The notes: a model not told the origin generated them from the sequence alone. DNA of 54,056 nt from a bacterium (GCA_021798875.1 JAJZBN010000011.1:1-54056), one strand, 5' to 3'. Positions 26,288 to 35,933 are shown, counted from the first letter of the stretch. Numbers and translations: made by a program.

Positions 26288-26533
26288 ATGTTAAAAATTA
26301 TAAATATTGTTCTATTAATCGTTTTTGTTATATTAGTTCTTGATTTTACTATACAGAACCATATGCGCGTCAGCGTAAAACTTTTCGAATTTCAATCTAT
26401 CAAGCTTCCCATTTCCGTTATAGTTTACATAGCAATATTAATAGGCATTTTAATCGCCCTTATATATCATTTTTATTCGGTATATAAAATTAAAAAAGAC
26501 TTTAAAAAAGCGGATAAAAATGAACAGATATGA
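26288..26533 (+). CDS. LapA-domain (DUF1049) small membrane protein
   Basis: This 81-residue protein has two membrane segments (about 2-20 and 38-58) separated by QNHMRVSVKLFEFQSIKLP, the usual LapA-domain layout (short loop carrying QN and a VxVxF strand), and a basic C-terminal tail (YKIKKDFKKADKN). LapA/LapB-type proteins are linked to LPS assembly control in Proteobacteria. GGAGG at 26270-26274 is only one base from an in-frame ATG at 26276, so the ATG at 26288 is the better start. The stop overlaps the next gene (ATGA). Confidence 0.75.
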   Translation: MLKIINIVLLIVFVILVLDFTIQNHMRVSVKLFEFQSIKLPISVIVYIAILIGILIALIYHFYSVYKIKKDFKKADKNEQI

Positions 26534-27999
26534 CAGTGCCGGACTTTTTTGGAAAATATAGTTTAGAAAAGTCAGTAAAAAAAATTTTTCATGATTACGG
26601 ATACGGAGTTTCGGCGCTTAATTTAATTAAAAGCATAGGTTCGTTATCCGAAAAATACGGATTCAAATCGTTTCTTATAGGTGGTTTCCCAAGAGACGTT
26701 TTAATATATATATTAAAATCGAATGCCGAAACCGGCGAATATTACAAATCTTCCAAAGTTTTTAACGATTATTCGAGATTTTTAGATTTAGACGTTGCCG
26801 TGCAAGGCGGTTCTGAAAATCTCGTATCTGCGGTTAAAAACGATAAAAATTTAAAATCTCTCCTTCATTATTTAAATATACACGAAAGGTTTGGAACGGC
26901 GATTGCGGAATTTTGCGTTAGCGGAAAACCTTTAAAAATCGATTTTGCTTCTTTAAGGACGGAAACTTATATTAAATCCGGAGTGCTGCCTAAAGTCGAT
27001 ACTTCGTCTGCAACCCTTGAAAAAGACACCCTCAGAAGGGATTTTACCGTTAATACCGTTGCTTTTTCGATTAACAGGTCAAATTTTCTTGAAATTAAAA
27101 GTTATTCTTCGGGAATAGAAGATATTTTAAATAAAAAAATTAAAATCCTGCACGATTCAAGTTTTATAGACGACCCTACGAGAATTTTCAGGGCGGTCAG
27201 ATTTGAAAAAAGGCTCGATTTTCGTATAGACCGCAGAACGTTAAAACTTTTAAAAAATGCCTTATCGCAAAAAGTCATAGACAATGTTTCAGGTAAAAGA
27301 ATAACCGCCGAATTATATATTTTGCTCAAAGAAAAAAATCCTGAAATATATTTTGAAAGATTGGAGAAACTGCGGATTTTAAATTCTATAAATCCAAATT
27401 TTAAATTTTTAAAAAAAAATAGAATTATTGTTAAAAGAATTAATCGTTATTTTAACGAAGCAAAAAATTTTAAAATTTTAAACGAAATTTTTAAAAATAT
27501 AGCCGAAGGCAAAAAGTTATTTTATCTGGCGGGAATTTTTTACGGTTTGAACGAAAAAGAATTGAAAGAAGTTTCGGAAAGATTAAAGTTAGGAAATGCC
27601 GTCGAAGAATATTTAAAAAAAATATTATTTTTAGACAGGGATATAATATATAATTTAAAAAATAATTATAAAGGGAATAATGCCGTCGGACTGTATAAAA
27701 ATTTAAACAAGATAGACGGTAAAAGTCTTCTGTTTTATTTATTTTGTAACGAAGACGAAAAAAAACCCGATTTGATTTTCAGGAAAATTGTAGTAAGATA
27801 TTTAGAAAAGTCTGTTTTAGAAAAGCCGTTTTTAAGCGGAGGCGACATTAAAGCTATGGGTATTTGCGAAGGACCGATTTGCGGAATAATTCTTAACGAA
27901 ATAAAATCTTTAAAGGCGGCAGGCAAACTTAAAAATAAAACCGATGAAATTAAATACGTCGAATCGCATTATTTAAAAAACATAAAAAAAAACCGGTAA
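26530..27999 (+). CDS. CCA tRNA nucleotidyltransferase / poly(A) polymerase family protein
   Basis: This is a class II nucleotidyltransferase of 489 residues. The head-domain signature is LIGGFPRDVLIY (49-60); the catalytic carboxylates are in FLDLDVAVQG (Asp86, Asp88); and KDTLRRDFTVNTVAF with DPTRIFRAVRFEKR marks the nucleotide-recognition region. These are shared by CCA-adding enzymes and poly(A) polymerases, which cannot be separated reliably by eye. The lysine-rich C-terminal half is more divergent. It is translationally coupled to the LapA-like gene (ATGA overlap). Confidence 0.88.
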   Translation: MTVPDFFGKYSLEKSVKKIFHDYGYGVSALNLIKSIGSLSEKYGFKSFLIGGFPRDVLIYILKSNAETGEYYKSSKVFNDYSRFLDLDVAVQGGSENLVSAVKNDKNLKSLLHYLNIHERFGTAIAEFCVSGKPLKIDFASLRTETYIKSGVLPKVDTSSATLEKDTLRRDFTVNTVAFSINRSNFLEIKSYSSGIEDILNKKIKILHDSSFIDDPTRIFRAVRFEKRLDFRIDRRTLKLLKNALSQKVIDNVSGKRITAELYILLKEKNPEIYFERLEKLRILNSINPNFKFLKKNRIIVKRINRYFNEAKNFKILNEIFKNIAEGKKLFYLAGIFYGLNEKELKEVSERLKLGNAVEEYLKKILFLDRDIIYNLKNNYKGNNAVGLYKNLNKIDGKSLLFYLFCNEDEKKPDLIFRKIVVRYLEKSVLEKPFLSGGDIKAMGICEGPICGIILNEIKSLKAAGKLKNKTDEIKYVESHYLKNIKKNR

Positions 28000-28021
28000 C
28001 TTTAAAAATGGAGGCGCTAAA

Positions 28022-29377
28022 ATGATCGAGTTCAACTTTAAAAATGTTTTAAATTCGGTAATCGAGGAAAACGGTATCGAAGAATCTGCCGTCAGATCGC
28101 TCGAGAGTGAACTTGTCGAGGCAAGAAGAAGTCTTAACGAACTTAGGCGCAACGGCGAGATAGGATTTTACGACGAAATATCTAATATAAGCATGATAAA
28201 TGATATAAAAACCGCATCCGAAAGATTTTTTTCTAAAAATTTTACAACTTTATATGTATTCGGTATGGGCGGCTCATCCCTCGGAGCCATATTTTTAAAA
28301 GAAGCAATGTCAGGCATATTTAAAAAACGAAAAGACGTCGCCGCCGATGTTGTTTTTTCGGAAAATATAGATCCGTCATATTTAAAAAACAACTTAGATG
28401 CTATAGATTTTAAAAAAACTTTATTCTGTTTCGTTTCCAAATCCGCAGATACTATAGAAGTGGTTTCCCAGTTTTTTATCGTAAAAGAAATATTGGAAAA
28501 AACCGTTGAAAATTATAAAGAACATTTAATTTTTATTACCGATAAAAAGAGCGGTTTTTTGAGAAAATACGCCGACGAAGACGGGATTGCGGTTTTAGAT
28601 ATCGCTAAAAACGTAGGAGGAAGATATTCGATAGTTACGGCAGGTACCCTTTTTCCGGCTTACGTCATGGGATTAGATATAGAAAAATTTCTCCACGGTT
28701 CCTTGATATACAGGGACAATATTCTCAATAAAGGAGTTTTTGAGAATAATCCTGTATATACAATGGCGGCGGTTATATATCTTTTTTATGAAAAAAAGAA
28801 AAGAAATATATTCGTTCCATTTGTTTACGGCGACTATTTGAGGGAGTTTTCGAGGTGGTTCAGACAGCTTTTTGCGGAAAGCCTTGGAAAGGATTTAACT
28901 TCTCCTACTCCGGTACCGGCGGTCGGGGCTACGGATCAGCATTCTCAGCTTCAGCTTTATATGCAGGGTCCCCAGGATAAATTAATAGGTTTTTTCTGTA
29001 TTAAAGATTTCGGCGCAGATTACAGCGTCAATTCGTCGGGATTTAATGAATTCGACTATTTAAACGGCAAAAAACTTTCCGGCGTTTTAATGAACGAATT
29101 AAAAGGCGTAGAGCTGGCTCTGGCCATAAATAAAAGACCTTCGTTTAGGGTTACTTTGGATAAAATCGACGAATTTAATCTAGGCGAACTTTCTTTTATG
29201 TGCATGGAAGCCGTAGCCGTCCTCGGAATGTTGTTAAAAATAAATCCTTTCGATCAGCCCGGCGTAGAAAAAGGAAAGAAATTCGCCTATCTTCTAATGG
29301 GAAGAAAGGACGATTCATTATCTAAAGAATCCGAAGAATTAAAAAGACTAAACGCAGTTCCGGATATGCTTTATTAA
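28022..29377 (+). CDS. pgi: Glucose-6-phosphate isomerase
   Basis: Pgi interconverts glucose 6-phosphate and fructose 6-phosphate. The 451-residue protein has the sugar-phosphate binding motif YVFGMGGSSLGAIFLKEA, FVSKSADTIEV, and the C-terminal family signature GATDQHSQLQLYMQGP. The length is that of the shorter bacterial type. GGAGG at 28010-28014 precedes the ATG. It is the only central sugar-metabolism gene in this run, co-oriented with the tRNA-processing genes on either side. Confidence 0.93.
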   Translation: MIEFNFKNVLNSVIEENGIEESAVRSLESELVEARRSLNELRRNGEIGFYDEISNISMINDIKTASERFFSKNFTTLYVFGMGGSSLGAIFLKEAMSGIFKKRKDVAADVVFSENIDPSYLKNNLDAIDFKKTLFCFVSKSADTIEVVSQFFIVKEILEKTVENYKEHLIFITDKKSGFLRKYADEDGIAVLDIAKNVGGRYSIVTAGTLFPAYVMGLDIEKFLHGSLIYRDNILNKGVFENNPVYTMAAVIYLFYEKKKRNIFVPFVYGDYLREFSRWFRQLFAESLGKDLTSPTPVPAVGATDQHSQLQLYMQGPQDKLIGFFCIKDFGADYSVNSSGFNEFDYLNGKKLSGVLMNELKGVELALAINKRPSFRVTLDKIDEFNLGELSFMCMEAVAVLGMLLKINPFDQPGVEKGKKFAYLLMGRKDDSLSKESEELKRLNAVPDMLY

Positions 29378-29405
29378 ATAATTAATATAATTTTTTGTCG
29401 GATTT

Positions 29406-30338
29406 ATGTTTAAAAAAATAATAGTAATCGGCGGTCCGACATGTTCGGGAAAAACTGAGTTTTCTATAGAACTGTCTGAACGTTTCGGCGGCGAGATAAT
29501 AAATTTCGATTCGATGTGCTTTTACAAATATTTCGACATAGGAACGGCAAAGCCGGACGACGAGGCAAGAAGCAGGGTAAAGCATCACCTTATAGACATA
29601 AAATATCCGGATGAAGAATATAACGCACGGACGTTTTCGGACGATGCCGAAAAATTAATAGAAGATATATCTTCACGCGGAAAAATTCCAATTTTTACCG
29701 GCGGAACGGGTCTTTATATTAAAGCTTTAATATACGGGCTTTCGCATATTCCCGAAATAGACAAAACGGTTTTTCGCAAAAAAGCTTCTGAATTAATAAA
29801 AGAAAAAGGACTTATATTTTTATACGAAACGGTGAAACGAATAGACCCAAGATATGCTTCTAAAATATCGTCTTCCGATACGCAGAGAATTACAAGGGCT
29901 TATGAAGTTTATTGCGCTACCGGCAAACCTTTATCTTTTTATCTCGATAAAAATCCTTTCGGACGGCAGAGGTATGATTTTTTATGTTTTAACTTATATC
30001 CTCCTAAAAATTATTTAAAATCGTGTATAATGGAAAGAACTTCGGACATTATTAAAAAAGGTTTACTCGAAGAAACGAAAAAAATATTGAATATGGGATA
30101 TAAAATCGATTTAAAGCCTTTTAAAGGAATAGGCTACAGGGAGTCGCTGATGTATTTCAACAAAGAACTGCTTACAGAAAAAGATTTATACGATAAAATA
30201 GTTTCTTCTACTTTAAAATATGCAAAAAGGCAGTTTACTTTTTTTAAAAAATTTGAAAACGTTTTACCTGTTTATATTACCGATTTAAATGCAAAGGTAG
30301 AATTCTCGTCAAAATATATCGAAAGGTTTGTAGAATGA
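29406..30338 (+). CDS. miaA: tRNA dimethylallyltransferase
   Basis: MiaA transfers a dimethylallyl group from DMAPP to A37 of tRNAs that read UNN codons. The 310-residue protein has the P-loop GGPTCSGKT (9-17), the catalytic region INFDSMCFYKYFDIGTAKP, and GGTGLYIKALIYGLS; all are diagnostic. It uses the DMAPP made by the MEP pathway genes in this window. Its stop overlaps hflX by 4 bp (ATGA). The commonly intervening hfq is absent. Confidence 0.95.
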   Translation: MFKKIIVIGGPTCSGKTEFSIELSERFGGEIINFDSMCFYKYFDIGTAKPDDEARSRVKHHLIDIKYPDEEYNARTFSDDAEKLIEDISSRGKIPIFTGGTGLYIKALIYGLSHIPEIDKTVFRKKASELIKEKGLIFLYETVKRIDPRYASKISSSDTQRITRAYEVYCATGKPLSFYLDKNPFGRQRYDFLCFNLYPPKNYLKSCIMERTSDIIKKGLLEETKKILNMGYKIDLKPFKGIGYRESLMYFNKELLTEKDLYDKIVSSTLKYAKRQFTFFKKFENVLPVYITDLNAKVEFSSKYIERFVE

Positions 30339-31444
30339 CCCAGAAAGCTTTGCTTGTCGGAATAAATACAGATCATGATATCGAAAAAAGCAGGTATTCG
30401 TTGGAAGAACTTAAAATGCTTTCAGAAACGGCAGGCGCAAAAAATGTTTTCAGCGTTTTAAAAAACATAAAAAAAATAGATCCGGCTTATTATCTTTCTA
30501 AAGGCATGCTTGAAGAGATAAAAGATAAAGCTGTTTCGGAAAATGCCGATTTAGTTATAATGGATGCCTCTTTAAGTCCTGCGCAGGAGCGTAATCTTTC
30601 GGAATATTTCGATTTAAACGTAATAGACAGGACGAGGCTTATTCTCGACATATTTGCCGTTAACGCAAGGACTGCGGAAAGCAGATATCAGGTCGAACTT
30701 GCTATGATGAATTATATACTGCCGAGACTTAAAGGCGCCGGTATAATGCTTTCCAGAACGGGCGCCGGCATAGGAACGAGGGGGCCTGGCGAAACTAAAC
30801 TGGAAACCGACAGAAGAAAAATAAGGCTTAAAATTACGCATATAAAAGAAAAGCTGAAACTTTCCGAAAAAACAAGAACGCTCCACAGGTCTAAGAGGAG
30901 CAGGCAGGGTTTTTTGACCGCGGCTATCGTAGGATATACCAATTCAGGTAAAACGACCCTGATGAAAAGTTTGACGGGTAAAGGAGAAAAAGGCGAAAAT
31001 AAGCTTTTTGCTACGCTTGGAACTAAAACTGCTTCAATTTACGACGATACAAGAAAGAAAAAGGTTTTAATATCGGATACGGTAGGTTTTATTCAAAATC
31101 TTCCGCTTTTTTTGGTTGATTCTTTTAAGGCTACGCTCGAGGAAACGGTTCAGGCGGATTTATTAATACATGTAATAGACCCTTTGCAAAATTTGATAAT
31201 AGATAAGTTTGGAGAAGTTATTAAAATATTAGACGAAATAGGAGTTAAAGACAAAACGATTCTTACGGTTATAAATAAAACTGATCTTATAGGTAAAGAG
31301 CATGCGGATTTTTTGAAAAATAAATTCGAAACTATTACCGGCGGCGACGTTATAGCCGTTTCCGCCAAAACAGGAAAAAATATTGATTTATTAAAAGAAA
31401 AAATATTCGATTTATTAAATATGGAGCAATATAATGGTAAATAA
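30335..31444 (+). CDS. hflX: GTPase HflX
   Basis: HflX is a ribosome-associated GTPase that splits or rescues stalled ribosomes under stress. The 369-residue protein has the HflX N-domain with SPAQERNLSEYFDLNVIDRT, the glycine-rich linker GAGIGTRGPGETKLETDRR (143-161), and a G domain: GYTNSGKTT (200-208), DTVGFIQNLP and NKTD. The start is coupled to miaA. The 3' end overlaps the next gene by 11 bp. Confidence 0.95.
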   Translation: MTQKALLVGINTDHDIEKSRYSLEELKMLSETAGAKNVFSVLKNIKKIDPAYYLSKGMLEEIKDKAVSENADLVIMDASLSPAQERNLSEYFDLNVIDRTRLILDIFAVNARTAESRYQVELAMMNYILPRLKGAGIMLSRTGAGIGTRGPGETKLETDRRKIRLKITHIKEKLKLSEKTRTLHRSKRSRQGFLTAAIVGYTNSGKTTLMKSLTGKGEKGENKLFATLGTKTASIYDDTRKKKVLISDTVGFIQNLPLFLVDSFKATLEETVQADLLIHVIDPLQNLIIDKFGEVIKILDEIGVKDKTILTVINKTDLIGKEHADFLKNKFETITGGDVIAVSAKTGKNIDLLKEKIFDLLNMEQYNGK

Positions 31445-32168
31445 GTTTGTACGCGTTATATTTTTTTTAACGATTTTATGTATTTCATCGGCTGCTTTTT
31501 CCGTTAACGTTTTCGGCATGAGCGTTAACGTAAAAACTTACGTTGTAATTCCTAAAAACGAAGCGGCATCCGGACATTCTGCAGGTCTTCAGCAAACCGC
31601 AATAAAACGTGCGATAACGCTGTCCGTAAAAACAGCCGTAAAACGTCTAATAGGAAAGAAAATTTTTTTGAAAAAACGAAACGGTGTTATTCTTAAAAAA
31701 AATATCTATTCTAACGGACAAAAATATATATACTCGTTTAAAGTTTTAAAATCGGGTGAATATCTTAATCTTTATTATATAAGCATAAAGACGCATATAA
31801 GAGCGGGTAAATTAATAAATGCCCTTAAAACGCTGGGATTCCATATACTTAAAACATATCATAAGGACAAAAAAGCCGTTTACGGCATTTATTACGTAAA
31901 ATTTACCGGCAACTTTAATAACGGCGATTCAAATCTGTTCCAGAAACTAATGATTAAATATTCTCATCATCTTAAAAATCTTTATATTTCTTCGTTTTCC
32001 GAAAATTACGATGAAATAAAAGTTCTTTACTACGGAAGTATCGTCCGGCTGTTAAAGAGGGTGAATTTTTTAATAAAATCTTATCTGAAAGCAAAAATAA
32101 CTACGGCAAAAAATAATACTATCACGATAAACGTAATAGCTCATAAAGCGGAGAAAAAAACGCCTTAA
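31434..32168 (+). CDS. Secreted/periplasmic protein of unknown function
   Basis: The 244-residue product has an N-terminal signal peptide: a basic start MVNKFVR, a hydrophobic core (about 8-24) and a probable cleavage site after SAAFS or NVFG. The mature part is strongly basic and beta-rich, and has a segment AIKRAITLSVKTAVKRLIGK (60-79) that resembles the DxxxAAVxxL opening helix of some envelope proteins such as FlgT-like N-domains; that similarity is only suggestive. I do not recognise the family. The start lies inside the hflX 3' end, so it is probably translated from the same message. It is convergent with the membrane protein gene, with 3 bp between stops. Confidence 0.7.
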   Translation: MVNKFVRVIFFLTILCISSAAFSVNVFGMSVNVKTYVVIPKNEAASGHSAGLQQTAIKRAITLSVKTAVKRLIGKKIFLKKRNGVILKKNIYSNGQKYIYSFKVLKSGEYLNLYYISIKTHIRAGKLINALKTLGFHILKTYHKDKKAVYGIYYVKFTGNFNNGDSNLFQKLMIKYSHHLKNLYISSFSENYDEIKVLYYGSIVRLLKRVNFLIKSYLKAKITTAKNNTITINVIAHKAEKKTP

Positions 32169-32171
32169 AAT

Positions 32172-32642
32172 TCAGAATAATCCGATTATATTTTTCAGTG
32201 AAGTTATAGTTACAGAATTCAGATAAAAGTTGAATATTGCATAAAGGAAGATGCTGACGAACATAGGTATGAAGAAATAATAGTAGATATTTTTATTTTT
32301 TTCGTATAAAACGCCGAGAGCAAGCGATATAGGCGGAGCGCCGATAAGCATCTGTCCTATAAACAGCCCTATTATCGGTCCGTATTTTTCAACGTAATTA
32401 TGCGCTTTTCTGCCTTTTTTAGAAGAAATCATCCTGTCTATAAATTTAATGGATTTTAGCTTTAAACCGGCGTAAAATAGCGCAGAACATAAAATAGTTT
32501 CCGAAATAGTTATCAAAAAGATGCTTGCGTAAGGGTTTAATTTATAATAAACGGCGTATGCGGTAGATACGTACTTTCCGCCTATTAACGGCGTCATATT
32601 GATGGCGGTCATTATAATATATTTTAAGTATAAAGGTTTCAT
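32172..32642 (-). CDS. Small integral membrane protein, unknown function
   Basis: This 156-residue protein has about four hydrophobic segments (near 5-22, 35-58, 88-108 and 122-145) and a basic cytoplasmic stretch KSIKFIDRMISSKKGRKAH. The segment YGPIIGLFIGQMLIGAPPISLALGVL recalls the re-entrant G-P-rich helices of the small multidrug export (PF06695) and DedA/VTT families, but I cannot assign either. It is the only minus-strand gene in the middle of the window and faces the secreted-protein gene tail to tail. Confidence 0.65.
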   Translation of the reverse strand: MKPLYLKYIIMTAINMTPLIGGKYVSTAYAVYYKLNPYASIFLITISETILCSALFYAGLKLKSIKFIDRMISSKKGRKAHNYVEKYGPIIGLFIGQMLIGAPPISLALGVLYEKNKNIYYYFFIPMFVSIFLYAIFNFYLNSVTITSLKNIIGLF

Positions 32643-32677
32643 AGAGATTTAGCCAATGTTTCAAACATACCTTATTT

Positions 32678-32706
32678 TTGTTTTTTATGCGTTAATCTGG
32701 TATAAT
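32678..32706 (+). promoter_or_regulatory. Promoter of the Hsp20-Clp cluster (-35/extended -10)
   Basis: TTGTTT (32678-32683) and TATAAT (32701-32706) are 17 bp apart, with TG at 32698-32699 making an extended -10. The site is 54 bp ahead of the hsp20 ATG and is sigma-70-like. I see no CIRCE inverted repeat and no sigma-32-type -10. Confidence 0.65.
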
Positions 32707-32759
32707 TATAACTATAAATAATATAATTATAAAGTATAAAAATTATAGGAACAAAAAAA

Positions 32760-33104
32760 ATGTATTATTTTGCACCCGTTTCGGACATGTTCGAAACTTC
32801 GGATTATATAGCCGTATATGTAGAACTGGCAGGAGTCGGAAAAGAAGATATAAATATAGAAATAGGCGGGGGAATACTTGAGATAAGCGGTATTAAGCGC
32901 CGCCGTTTAAGAGCCGACGAAGAATATAATTTTCAAAGAATGGAAAGACCTTTCGGTTTATTCAGAAGAAGGTTTAATTTACCTTCTTCGGCAAGCTATG
33001 AAGGCGTTAAAGCGTCATTCGAGGAAGGCCTGCTTGAAATAATTATACCTAAAAAAAAGAGAAGCGGAGGATTTAAAATTTCCTGCATTGAAATTAACGA
33101 TTGA
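32760..33104 (+). CDS. Hsp20/alpha-crystallin small heat-shock protein
   Basis: This ATP-independent holdase binds unfolding proteins for later rescue by disaggregases. The 114-residue protein is almost entirely the alpha-crystallin domain: AVYVELAGVGKEDINIEI, GILEISGIKRR, RPFGLFRRRFNLP and the closing EGLLEIIIPK. The N-terminal arm is only about 10 residues and the C-terminal IxI tail is weak or missing, so it may form smaller oligomers than typical family members. It opens a run with ClpA-like, DUF1844 and ClpB genes. Confidence 0.92.
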   Translation: MYYFAPVSDMFETSDYIAVYVELAGVGKEDINIEIGGGILEISGIKRRRLRADEEYNFQRMERPFGLFRRRFNLPSSASYEGVKASFEEGLLEIIIPKKKRSGGFKISCIEIND

Positions 33105-33149
33105 ACGGCAAATAATACAAAAATAATTTTAAGGACGGTAAACAAACTT

Positions 33150-35486
33150 ATGTTTAATTTAGACTATTACGAGGACAAGCTTTCGGAAAGCGGATATAGG
33201 GTTTTAACTATTTCTATAGAAGAATCAAAAAGAAGAAAACATTTTTATCTAGGACCGGAGCATATTTTTTATGCCTTGACTTTAGTGGACGAGGATCTTT
33301 TAAATGAAATATTTTTGGAGTTAAGGATAGACAAAAGAAAGATTATGAAACTTTTGAACGATTACATGCTGTCGTCCGAACAGTATGTCGGCGAAGGAAT
33401 GAAAATTCCCCTTCAAACAAGAAATTTATTTAAAAGTGCTTACGATTACGCTCAGAGTGCGGGCAGAAATCTTATAGAATCTACCGATTTTTTAATGGTG
33501 ATGTTTCAGGAGCCGAGCTCGGCTCCAAACAAAGTTTTTAAAGCGCTTGGCGTGGATTCGGTGGTTCTTGCCGATAAGATTTTTCAGAAAATGAGAGAAA
33601 GAAGGAGCAGAAGCGACGAAAACAGAAGAAAATATGACCTGCCTTATACGCTTAGACAGCATGCCGTAAATTTAAGCAAACTTGCAATTATGGACAAACT
33701 GCCTTTAGTATTTGGAAGGGAAGAAGAGATTACGAGACTTATGGAAATACTCTGTCATATAGACAGACCAAATTCCGCTATGATAGTCGGGGAGCCCGGC
33801 GTAGGAAAAACTGCGGTGGTAGAAGGTCTTGCAAGAAAAATAGAACTTGAACCATACAGCGTTCCGGCAAGGCTCAGGAATAAAATTATAGTAAACCTGC
33901 AGATGAATTCTTTGGTTGCAGGAACGGTTTTCAGAGGTATGTTCGAAGACAGAATGGAAAAGATAATAAACGAACTGAAGTCCAGAAAAAATATAATTTT
34001 ATTCGTCGACGAAGTACATACAATTATCGGCGCCGGTTCCGCAATAGCGGTTCCCAGCGATGCGGCGAATATATTAAAATCCTCTCTTGCAAGAGGCGAA
34101 GTGCAGATTATCGGGGCGACGACGCTTTCCGAATACAAGGAGTTTATTTCGGAAGACGAAGCCCTTGCCCGCAGATTCAGATTGGTCAATATAAACGAAC
34201 CTAATATAGAAGATACCAAAAGAATACTGTACGGTCTTAAAAGAAGATTTGAAGATACTTACGGCGTCGAGATAGAAGATTCCGCTCTCGACGAATCGCT
34301 TAAACTGTCGTCCCGCTATTCCAAATCGTTAAGGCTTCCGGACAAAGCTATCGGATGGGTGGATTCCGGATGCGTAAAAGCCGAAATATACAACGACGAT
34401 AAAATAGTTAAAAAAGAAAATATCTATCAGGTAATAGCTCAAGAAACCGGCATGCCTATAGACTTAATTAAAAGAGACGTTTTAGAAAGATTTCAGGATA
34501 TGGAGGAATTTTTTTCAAAAAGGATAGTCGGACAGAAAGACGCCGTTAATTCTTTGGCAAAACATTTAAGGCTTAACAAAGGTCCTTTAAAAGGAAACTT
34601 TAACAGACCAGATGCGGTCCTTCTTTTTTTAGGACCTACGGGAGTCGGAAAAACGGAAACCGCAAAGGCTATGGCGGAGTACCTGTTCGGTTCCGAAAGA
34701 AATATAATCAGGATAGATATGTCGGAATATAAAGACGGCTCGATAGCTGTGGATAAATTAATAGGTATGCCTAGAGGTATAGTCGGTTCTTCGAGAGGCG
34801 GGACTTTAACCAATCAGGTAAAAGATAATCCTTATTCCGTAATTCTTTTAGACGAAATAGAAAAAGCCAGCGATCTCGTATTCAATCTCTTCCTTCAGGT
34901 CTTCGACGAAGGCTTTTTAACCGACGGAAGGGGCAAAAGAGTTTATTTTTCTGATTCCGTAATTATTATGACGTCTAATCTGGGTTCGCACGAATTTTCT
35001 AAGTTTACGAAACCGCTTGGTTTTATAGAATCAAACGATATAGTAAAGTCTATTAAGGGAACTATAAATAAAGAAATCGAAAACTTTTTTTCTCCGGAAT
35101 TCATTAACAGAATAGACGATATCGTTATTTTTTCGCCGCTTACGAAAGAAGAAGTTAAAAAAATTGCATTAATGCATATTGAAACTATAAATAAAACAAT
35201 GTCTGAACACGACAAAGAAATTATCGTTACGGACGAAGCTTTGGAAAAATTAGTCGAGACGGGCTACAGTTCAAAATTCGGAGCCAGATTTTTAAAGCGC
35301 ACCATAGACGATCTCATCAAGGTCCCGCTGACGCTTAAATGGAAAGAAGGAGATATATTTACCGCCGAACTTAAAGACGGAGAGGTATCGATTTCTTCAT
35401 CATATAAAAATTCTGAAGACGGCGATATTGCAAAAAAAGTTAAAAACGGAAAAGAAAAATATAAGGAGGAGCCAAATTATGCCTGA
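33150..35486 (+). CDS. ClpA-like double-AAA+ unfoldase with unusual pore loop
   Basis: This 778-residue Clp ATPase has an N-terminal Clp-N repeat domain (about 1-145). D1 has Walker A GEPGVGKT (214-221) and Walker B LFVDEVH (284-290). D2 has Walker A GPTGVGKT (495-502), Walker B LLDEIE (566-571) and sensor-2 GARFLKR (711-717). There is no long ClpB-type middle domain, so the layout is ClpA-like. LGFIESND (623-630) lies where ClpA has its IGL ClpP-docking loop and fits the [ILV]-G-[FL] tripeptide, so ClpP partnership is plausible; clpP and clpS are not in the window. The D2 pore loop reads RGIVG (542-546) instead of GYVG, replacing the substrate-gripping Tyr. The D1 loop reads VFRG instead of KYRG. 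Confidence 0.88.
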   Translation: MFNLDYYEDKLSESGYRVLTISIEESKRRKHFYLGPEHIFYALTLVDEDLLNEIFLELRIDKRKIMKLLNDYMLSSEQYVGEGMKIPLQTRNLFKSAYDYAQSAGRNLIESTDFLMVMFQEPSSAPNKVFKALGVDSVVLADKIFQKMRERRSRSDENRRKYDLPYTLRQHAVNLSKLAIMDKLPLVFGREEEITRLMEILCHIDRPNSAMIVGEPGVGKTAVVEGLARKIELEPYSVPARLRNKIIVNLQMNSLVAGTVFRGMFEDRMEKIINELKSRKNIILFVDEVHTIIGAGSAIAVPSDAANILKSSLARGEVQIIGATTLSEYKEFISEDEALARRFRLVNINEPNIEDTKRILYGLKRRFEDTYGVEIEDSALDESLKLSSRYSKSLRLPDKAIGWVDSGCVKAEIYNDDKIVKKENIYQVIAQETGMPIDLIKRDVLERFQDMEEFFSKRIVGQKDAVNSLAKHLRLNKGPLKGNFNRPDAVLLFLGPTGVGKTETAKAMAEYLFGSERNIIRIDMSEYKDGSIAVDKLIGMPRGIVGSSRGGTLTNQVKDNPYSVILLDEIEKASDLVFNLFLQVFDEGFLTDGRGKRVYFSDSVIIMTSNLGSHEFSKFTKPLGFIESNDIVKSIKGTINKEIENFFSPEFINRIDDIVIFSPLTKEEVKKIALMHIETINKTMSEHDKEIIVTDEALEKLVETGYSSKFGARFLKRTIDDLIKVPLTLKWKEGDIFTAELKDGEVSISSSYKNSEDGDIAKKVKNGKEKYKEEPNYA

Positions 35487-35913
35487 TAAAGAAGGAGAAA
35501 AATCTTTCAAAGTTGTAGATAAAAGGAAAATTTCGGAAACCGAAGAAATAAAAGAAACAAAAAATACCGAAGAAGTTAAACCGGCGGAAAAAGCCGATGA
35601 AAATACTTCGGGAACCGCCTCCGATTCTAAAATAAAAGCTTCGGGCGAAACCGGTGCCGAGATACAGGATTTTGAAGCCGATTTTGCAACGTTCGTTTAT
35701 TCGCTTAATACGCAGGCGCTTCTTTTTATGGGAAAGATACCGAATCCTATATCGAAGAAATACGAGAAAGACTTGGGAACGGCTAAATACTTGATAGATA
35801 CTATAGACATGCTTTCTAAAAAGACGAAAGGAAATCTTAACGAAAATGAAGCCAAACTTATAGAAAATATTTTATACGACCTCAGAATGGCTTATATTTC
35901 GGAAAAAAAATAA
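35479..35913 (+). CDS. DUF1844 protein
   Basis: This is a 144-residue acidic protein. Residues 1-65 are low-complexity and Glu/Lys-rich (probably disordered). Residues about 68-143 match the DUF1844 pattern: FATFVYSLNTQALLFMGKIPNP, then DLGTAKYLIDTIDMLSKKTKGNL and a final LYDLRMAYISE. The family has no established biochemical role. The frame is open back to 35428 inside the clpA-like gene, but AGGAGG at 35465-35470 points to the ATG at 35479, which overlaps the clpA-like stop by 8 bp. Tight coupling with two Clp genes suggests a role near proteostasis, which is inference. Confidence 0.85.
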   Translation: MPDKEGEKSFKVVDKRKISETEEIKETKNTEEVKPAEKADENTSGTASDSKIKASGETGAEIQDFEADFATFVYSLNTQALLFMGKIPNPISKKYEKDLGTAKYLIDTIDMLSKKTKGNLNENEAKLIENILYDLRMAYISEKK

Positions 35914-35933
35914 ACCGGAGGCGATATATTTTT

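Noticed and set aside
32713-32759. RNA thermometer or CIRCE operator ahead of hsp20
   Set aside because: No inverted repeat of the CIRCE type and no hairpin that pairs the AGGA of the leader convincingly.
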